A stretch of 11,024 nt of DNA from an uncultured bacterium (GTDB taxonomy: Bacteria > Patescibacteriota > Saccharimonadia > Saccharimonadales > Saccharimonadaceae). Positions within the stretch are counted from its first letter, which is position 1. Each line of letters begins with the position of its first letter. The stretch spans positions 1 to 11,024 of the forward strand of contig CALMQN010000047.1 of NCBI GenBank assembly GCA_937872185.1. Direction: 5' to 3'. Of this stretch, positions 7,726 through 11,024 are shown in pieces. The notes beneath the pieces are model-generated. The model ran no database searches. It was not told the origin of the DNA and saw only the letters and a list, made by a program, of their open reading frames with translations. Both the position numbers and the translations under genes were made by a program.

Positions 7726-7866
7726 CTAGACGCTGAACGGACCGATGACATACAACGCGACGAATCCAAAGATCGCCACAAAGACAAGAATGATCTTGCC
7801 CGTTGAATGCCGGCGGAGCCACGACGTCAACTCCAGATACGGGTAAGTCTTTTTTGCTTTTGCCAC
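7726..7866 (-). CDS. 46-residue single-pass membrane protein, unknown function
   Basis: A very small protein starting from a GTG at 7866 with a strong ribosome-binding site (AAGGAG) six bases upstream; the frame is open further upstream but no other start has such a site. The N-terminal 23 residues are basic and aromatic (MAKAKKTYPYLEL, SWLRRHSTGK). A single hydrophobic helix (about 25-42, IILVFVAIFGFVALYVI) follows, with the short tail GPFSV. By the positive-inside rule the N-terminus is cytoplasmic. It has no signal-peptidase or lipobox motif. It stands alone, between the hairpin terminator at 7676-7698 and another terminator at 7989-8018, so it must have its own promoter; only a weak candidate (TATGAT at 7938-7933, poor -35) is visible. 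I do not recognise the family. Possible roles are a small subunit or regulator of a membrane complex, with no direct evidence. Confidence 0.75.
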   Translation of the reverse strand: MAKAKKTYPYLELTSWLRRHSTGKIILVFVAIFGFVALYVIGPFSV

Positions 7867-7873
7867 TAGTGGC
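7862..7873. repeat. Perfect 12-bp palindrome over the start of the 46-aa gene
   Basis: GCCACTAGTGGC reads the same on both strands. On the minus strand it spans the gap between the AAGGAG site and the GTG start codon and includes the start codon itself. It could be a protein-binding site or form a short RNA hairpin; either would affect initiation. A chance palindrome is also possible. Confidence 0.5.
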
Positions 7874-7988
7874 TCCTTACGGATCACGGCTGAGGTATCA
7901 GCGTCGGCCACCTTGGTCAACGAAAGAATACTATCATAATCGCGATAAAGACGCGAGCATATCCAATTTAAATGAAACCGGGGCAACA

Positions 7989-8018
7989 AAATAAGCCCAT
8001 GAAAGCGCGGGCTTATTT
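7989..8018 (-). terminator. Intrinsic terminator of the 52-aa gene
   Basis: AAATAAGCCC (7989-7998) and GGGCTTATTT (8009-8018) form a ten-pair stem around a ten-base loop. Leftward, the 3' arm runs into UUAUUUUGUU. It begins about 10 bp after the stop codon at 8029, and no plus-strand gene lies just upstream, so it serves the minus strand. Confidence 0.8.
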
Positions 8019-8028
8019 ATGAAAGAGA

Positions 8029-8187
8029 TTACAAATTATCAGATTGAATGTGCGAGATAGCGTTTTCGTGGCGAGCGATAAAATTCACCAGTTCGTCACT
8101 TGATCGGGGACGATCCCAGCTGGATAGCTGCAGGATGTCACTCATTGTGACTGATTCGACGTTACCTTCTTGAATGTCAATGTCCAT
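8029..8187 (-). CDS. 52-residue acidic small protein, unknown function
   Basis: A short open frame from ATG 8187 to TAA 8029, starting MDIDIQEGNVESVTMSDIL and ending HIQSDNL. It is acidic, with no cysteines, no membrane segment and no signal peptide. The middle (SWDRPRSSDELVNFIARHE) looks helical and amphipathic. A promoter-like pair upstream and a strong terminator 10 bp after the stop support that it is a real transcription unit. The ribosome-binding site is weak (AGAAAG, about 11 bases from the ATG). An internal ATG at codon 15 is a possible alternative start. I do not recognise a family. A short regulatory or adaptor protein would fit, and a non-coding RNA cannot be excluded. Confidence 0.6.
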   Translation of the reverse strand: MDIDIQEGNVESVTMSDILQLSSWDRPRSSDELVNFIARHENAISHIQSDNL

Positions 8188-8227
8188 GGTATGTTGCTTT
8201 CTTTTGGTTTTGTTGTTTTGTGATACT

Positions 8228-8256
8228 ATTTAAGCATAAGTTGCATAAAAAAGCAA
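8228..8256 (-). promoter_or_regulatory. Promoter of the 52-aa gene
   Basis: On the minus strand TTGCTT (8256-8251) and TTAAAT (8233-8228) are separated by 17 bp, with TGC directly before the -10 (an extended -10). The predicted start near 8221 leaves a leader of about 35 nt, A-rich and free of other genes. Confidence 0.55.
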
Positions 8257-8326
8257 TACCTAATGTAACAAAAGTATAATAATAGCAAACTAACAGGGGT
8301 GGCAAAAATGCCATTATGCTTATTCT

Positions 8327-8356
8327 TTGACGGCTGTACCACGGTTATGCTATAAA
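8327..8356 (+). promoter_or_regulatory. Promoter of the membrane protein/ATP-cone/flavoprotein operon
   Basis: TTGACG (8327-8332) and TATAAA (8351-8356) at 18 bp spacing, with TGC directly before the -10. The start would be near 8363, about 23 nt ahead of the ATG at 8386. The AAGGAA at 8364-8369 sits almost at the RNA 5' end and too far from the ATG to be an ordinary ribosome-binding site. A small hairpin, TGGCA-AAAA-TGCCA, lies just upstream at 8300-8313. Confidence 0.65.
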
Positions 8357-8385
8357 TAAGCCTAAGGAAACAAAAAATAAACAGC

Positions 8386-9090
8386 ATGACTATCTTTGAA
8401 TCACTTGCAATTGTCGCCCTGGCTGGGCTTATTCACGCAAGTTTTCAATTGAGCGTCAGCGTCCTGACGCTGCTGAGCGGCCACTCAATTGGCGCCAAAC
8501 ATTCACAGGGCAAACTGCTACGCCTGACAACATCGTTCGTCCTGGGAGCTGGTCTGATGACCCTGCTGCTATTATCGTTCATTTCACTAATGTTACTGAG
8601 CGTCTTTGGTGCTGATACACCTCAAATCGTCTGGGCAATGGCCTGTGGACTGCTGTTTGGTGTTGGTGTGGCTGTCTGGTTGTTTTATTACCGGAAAGAG
8701 AAGGGGACAGCGCTATGGATCCCCCGTCCAGTCGCCTCTTTTTTGAGTGAACGAACCAAAGCAACTAAACGAAGCGCCGAGGCCTTTAGCCTAGGGCTTA
8801 CGGGTGTCATCGGTGAAGTCATCTTTATCATCGCACCAATTATCGTCAGTGCCCTGGTATTAATCAACCTGGATCCCCTTTGGCAGCTTGCTGGCATTGG
8901 TATATACACTGTCGTTTCCCTATTGTCACTGATTATCGTCTGGGTCCTGGTGGGCAGCGGACACAAGCTTAGCAACATTCAAAAATGGCGTGAATCAAAC
9001 AAATACTTTTTGCAGTTTGCGGCCGGCAGTGGCATGTTAATCCTGGGATTTTATGTATACGTTGCACAAGTCGTTGCGGGGGTAATGTAG
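8386..9090 (+). CDS. Six-helix integral membrane protein, unknown function
   Basis: A 234-residue protein with six strongly hydrophobic segments at about 5-27, 46-75, 80-101, 132-160, 165-190 and 208-232. Positive charges cluster in the loops after helices 1, 3 and 5 (GHSIGAKHSQGKLLR; YYRKEKG and SERTKATKRS; GHKLSNIQKWRESNK), and acidic or neutral residues in the others. This predicts both termini outside and a central cytoplasmic loop of about 30 residues, a 3+3 arrangement as in small exporter folds of the LysE or DsbD/CcdA kind. It has a single cysteine (in WAMACG), so a thiol electron carrier like CcdA is unlikely. No family is recognised with confidence. The ATG lacks a well-spaced ribosome-binding site. 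It is first in an operon with an ATP-cone protein and a flavoprotein, and its stop directly abuts or lies just before the next start. Confidence 0.85.
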   Translation: MTIFESLAIVALAGLIHASFQLSVSVLTLLSGHSIGAKHSQGKLLRLTTSFVLGAGLMTLLLLSFISLMLLSVFGADTPQIVWAMACGLLFGVGVAVWLFYYRKEKGTALWIPRPVASFLSERTKATKRSAEAFSLGLTGVIGEVIFIIAPIIVSALVLINLDPLWQLAGIGIYTVVSLLSLIIVWVLVGSGHKLSNIQKWRESNKYFLQFAAGSGMLILGFYVYVAQVVAGVM

Positions 9091-9099
9091 GTGGGCTCA

Positions 9100-9375
9100 G
9101 TGATTGATATTGTTAAAAGCGATGGCAGCCGGCCAAGTGAAAGTTTTTCAAGGGATAAACTGCATGCCAGTATCGTTGCCGCCTGTCTGAGCGTCCGCAC
9201 GCCTGTTGGTCAAGCCGAGGCAATCGCCAGCGCCGTGACCGATGCCGTCGTATCCTGGCTGGAAAGCAAACCCGAAGTCACTAGTCATGACCTGCGACGC
9301 ATTGCCGCCAGTCATCTGCATACCCATCATCCCGACGCAGCCTACATTTATCAACAACATCGGATAACGATGTAA
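9100..9375 (+). CDS. Stand-alone ATP-cone domain protein
   Basis: The whole product (91 residues) is one ATP-cone, the nucleotide-binding regulatory domain known from ribonucleotide reductases (NrdA, NrdD) and the repressor NrdR. Visible landmarks are the N-terminal IVKSDGSRPSESFSRDKL (family pattern V-K-R-D-G, E-x-F, KL), the helix ASIVAAC, the mid-domain helix AVTDAVVSWLE, VTSHDLRRIAASHL, and the closing PDAAYIYQQHR. The usual Arg of KRDG is Ser here; the Lys remains. There is no zinc ribbon as in NrdR and no reductase domain. The GTG at 9100 has AGGTGG five bases upstream and is preferred; a GTG at 9091, directly after the membrane-protein stop, would add three residues. It sits 14 bp ahead of the flavoprotein, suggesting a nucleotide-sensing partner for it; that role is inferred. 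Confidence 0.85.
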   Translation: MIDIVKSDGSRPSESFSRDKLHASIVAACLSVRTPVGQAEAIASAVTDAVVSWLESKPEVTSHDLRRIAASHLHTHHPDAAYIYQQHRITM

Positions 9376-9389
9376 CAGGAGACCAGACA

Positions 9390-10760
9390 ATGGCAACAAA
9401 GAACGTATTTGATTATGACCTGATTGTTATCGGTAGCGGCGCCGGCGGAAGTGCTGCTGCGACCATTGCTGCCCGGGCTGGTAAGCGCGTTGCCATTATT
9501 GAAGCTGACACATTTGGTGGTGATTCGCCGAACTGGGGCGATGTCCCGACCAAAGCCTTATTGCACGCCGCACATTTGTACGATGAAGCCCGACACGGCG
9601 CACGCTTTGGTCTGCGTTCTAGCACGCTCGGATACAATTATCCATCACTGCGCACTTGGAAAGATTTGGCCGTACAGCGCACCGGTGCCGGCGGCAACCG
9701 TCGTTATTATGAAAACCAAGGCATCAGTGCCTTTAGCGGAACGGCGCACTTTTTGTCGCCCAACGAAATCAGCATCAACCGCCGCCATTTATCTGCCAGC
9801 AAGTTTTTGATTGCCACTGGATCAAGTTGGATTGTCCCCGACGTTCAGGGTCTAACTGACATTACTTATCTGACGCCTCGCACCATTTTAGAATCAATTC
9901 GTCCGCCCAAAAGCCTGTTTATTATTGGCGGCGGGGGAGTCGGCGTTGAAATTGCCCAGCTGATGGCCATTTTTGGGACAAAAGTATACATAGGGGAGAA
10001 GGCAAGTCGTATACTCCCCCACCAAGATCCCGAAGTTGGGGCTCTGATGGAACGCGTATTATCTGAACAAAAAGGCATTACCAGTCTGACGCAAACGCGC
10101 GTTGTATCAGTTACCAAAGAAGGCCTTGGCAAACGCGTTATCATATCACGTGGCGGTGTTGAAAAATCAGTCCGTGTTGACGAAGTACTCATTGCTGCCG
10201 GACGCGCGCCAAATGTCGACCTAGGGCTAGAAAATGCCGGTGTTAAATACACCCCCAAAGGCATCGACGTTAACGACCAATTGCAGACTAGCGTCAAACA
10301 TATCTTTGCTGCCGGCGATGTGCTGGGTCGCGACAGCCATACCCACACCGCCCTATTAGAAAGCCGTATTGCAGCCAATAACATTTTGCACAAAACCAAG
10401 GTTGCGCCCGATTATACAGCCACACCAGGCGTCATATTCACCTATCCTGGTATCGCGCAGGTTGGCCTGTCCGAAGATGATTGTCTGAAGCGCGACCTAT
10501 CGATTAACAAGGCAATCGCCCCGCTTAACAGCATCACCCGATCAAATACATCCGATTTTCGCGATGGGTTTGTCAAAATTATCACCGATAAAAAAGGTGT
10601 CATTTTGGGGGCAACCGTTGTCGCCCCACATGCCGCAGAAATGATCCACGAACTGGCTCTTGCGATCAAACATGGTATGACAGCAGACGACATTGCGCAA
10701 ACGCCACATGCTTTCTTGTCCTGGTCAGAAGCAATCAAGATTGCCGCCGGCAAACTTTAA
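9390..10760 (+). CDS. FAD/NAD-dependent oxidoreductase of the lipoamide dehydrogenase/mercuric reductase fold lacking redox cysteines
   Basis: A 456-residue flavoprotein with the full class I pyridine nucleotide-disulfide reductase layout. The FAD-binding GSGAGG is at 15-20, ATGS at 143-146 and the second FAD motif FAAGD at 306-310. The NAD-binding fold GGGGVG spans 180-185, with Glu203 at the end of the second strand favouring NADH. A C-terminal dimerisation domain runs from about 340. The redox motif, normally GGxCxNxGCxPxK, reads GGDSPNWGDVPTK (43-55): both cysteines are replaced, by Ser46 and Asp51. The C-terminal HPTxxE-type motif reads FLSWSE, with Phe442 in place of the catalytic His and Glu447 kept. 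Cys365 is the only cysteine. It therefore cannot do dithiol chemistry; a flavin-based NADH oxidase, quinone reductase or diaphorase activity, or a regulatory role, is more likely. ATG 9390 has AGGAG nine bases upstream. Confidence 0.93.
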   Translation: MATKNVFDYDLIVIGSGAGGSAAATIAARAGKRVAIIEADTFGGDSPNWGDVPTKALLHAAHLYDEARHGARFGLRSSTLGYNYPSLRTWKDLAVQRTGAGGNRRYYENQGISAFSGTAHFLSPNEISINRRHLSASKFLIATGSSWIVPDVQGLTDITYLTPRTILESIRPPKSLFIIGGGGVGVEIAQLMAIFGTKVYIGEKASRILPHQDPEVGALMERVLSEQKGITSLTQTRVVSVTKEGLGKRVIISRGGVEKSVRVDEVLIAAGRAPNVDLGLENAGVKYTPKGIDVNDQLQTSVKHIFAAGDVLGRDSHTHTALLESRIAANNILHKTKVAPDYTATPGVIFTYPGIAQVGLSEDDCLKRDLSINKAIAPLNSITRSNTSDFRDGFVKIITDKKGVILGATVVAPHAAEMIHELALAIKHGMTADDIAQTPHAFLSWSEAIKIAAGKL

Positions 10761-11024
10761 GATCGGCTAAGCTTCCCTACTCCAAATGGCTCCTCGCGAG
10801 TAATCTCTCCTCTACGGATCATGCTATCCAGCTCTTCGCCCAAGTAGAAGCGCTCGATGCCATTTTGCGTGGCCAGCCCCAGTAACTGTTGATACGTGAG
10901 CGCAATTTCGCCGACGAACACATCGCCCAAGAACCGTTGCGCCTGTTCACGAGGCGACAATTGCACCTGTTCGCGCGTAGTGGTGATGTCGCCTGAAGGC
11001 ACGCCCAACGCTATCGATCCGACA
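10757..11024 (-). CDS. C-terminal part of an unknown protein, cut by the window edge
   Basis: An open frame enters from the right edge and ends at TAA 10757, giving at least 89 residues. No stop precedes it within the window, so the TTG at 11008 need not be the start. The visible part is hydrophilic and mostly helical in character (SPREQAQRFLGDVFVGE, LTYQQLLGLATQNGIERF, EELDSMIRRGEITREE), with no cysteine, membrane helix or motif I recognise. It converges on the flavoprotein gene, and the two stop codons overlap in a TTAA shared by both strands. There is no room for a terminator between them, so convergent transcripts must overlap. Its coding nature is supported only by the long open frame up to the edge. 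Confidence 0.6.
   Translation of the reverse strand, partial: VGSIALGVPSGDITTTREQVQLSPREQAQRFLGDVFVGEIALTYQQLLGLATQNGIERFYLGEELDSMIRRGEITREEPFGVGKLSRS

Noticed and set aside
7613..7822. Minus-strand frame across the two terminators (69 codons)
   Set aside because: It runs through both terminator hairpins and overlaps the small membrane-protein gene in another frame, so it is not credible as a gene.
7867..7989. N-terminal extension of the 46-aa protein to 87 residues
   Set aside because: The extension has no good ribosome-binding site, whereas GTG 7866 has AAGGAG at ideal spacing; the added residues show no membrane or domain logic.
8275..8280. Perfect TATAAT on the plus strand upstream of the operon
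   Set aside because: No acceptable -35 at 16-19 bp, and the TTGACG/TATAAA pair further downstream is better placed; the region is simply AT-rich.
1..11024. CRISPR arrays, insertion sequences or long repeats
   Set aside because: No regularly spaced direct repeats, transposase frames or long duplicated segments were seen.

Overview
The window looks like a piece of a compact bacterial chromosome with moderate GC content (roughly half) and very tight gene packing: intergenic gaps of 2 to 54 bp, overlapping genes and short proteins. Gene content and style (a compact TilS, a stand-alone ATP-cone protein, small orphan proteins, a cysteine-less flavoprotein of the lipoamide dehydrogenase fold) suggest a reduced-genome lineage of the Patescibacteria/CPR type, possibly Saccharibacteria. 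That placement is inferred from overall character, not from a marker gene.

Left part, minus strand (1-7466): one long co-directional cluster, read from right to left: a small unknown protein (89 aa), a Y-family DNA polymerase (dinB-like), tRNA-Ile lysidine synthetase (tilS), the membrane AAA+ protease ftsH, the lipid II flippase murJ, and lepA (EF4), which runs off the left edge. Spacing and overlaps suggest a mostly shared transcript. A perfect -10 hexamer and a leader of about 150 nt lie upstream, and a possible extra promoter lies in front of ftsH. The cluster joins lesion bypass, decoding fidelity, membrane protein quality control, wall precursor export and translation.

Middle (7467-8385): a tRNA gene with anticodon CAU and encoded CCA (elongator Met most likely) is transcribed rightward from an extended -10 promoter back-to-back with the left cluster's promoter. 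It is preceded by a 12-bp hairpin that abuts its first base and followed by a strong intrinsic terminator. Two very small minus-strand genes follow, each with its own terminator: a 46-aa single-pass membrane protein and a 52-aa soluble protein. A divergent promoter pair then separates the 52-aa gene from the right-hand operon.

Right part, plus strand (8327-10760): a three-gene operon behind a good promoter encodes a six-helix membrane protein, a stand-alone ATP-cone (nucleotide-binding regulatory) protein, and a flavoprotein of the dihydrolipoamide dehydrogenase/mercuric reductase fold in which both redox-active cysteines are replaced (Ser46, Asp51) and the C-terminal catalytic His is a Phe. 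This is the best candidate for an undescribed system: a nucleotide-sensing domain paired with a disulfide-less pyridine nucleotide flavoenzyme and a membrane partner. A partial unknown minus-strand gene converges on it at the right edge, sharing a TTAA stop overlap.
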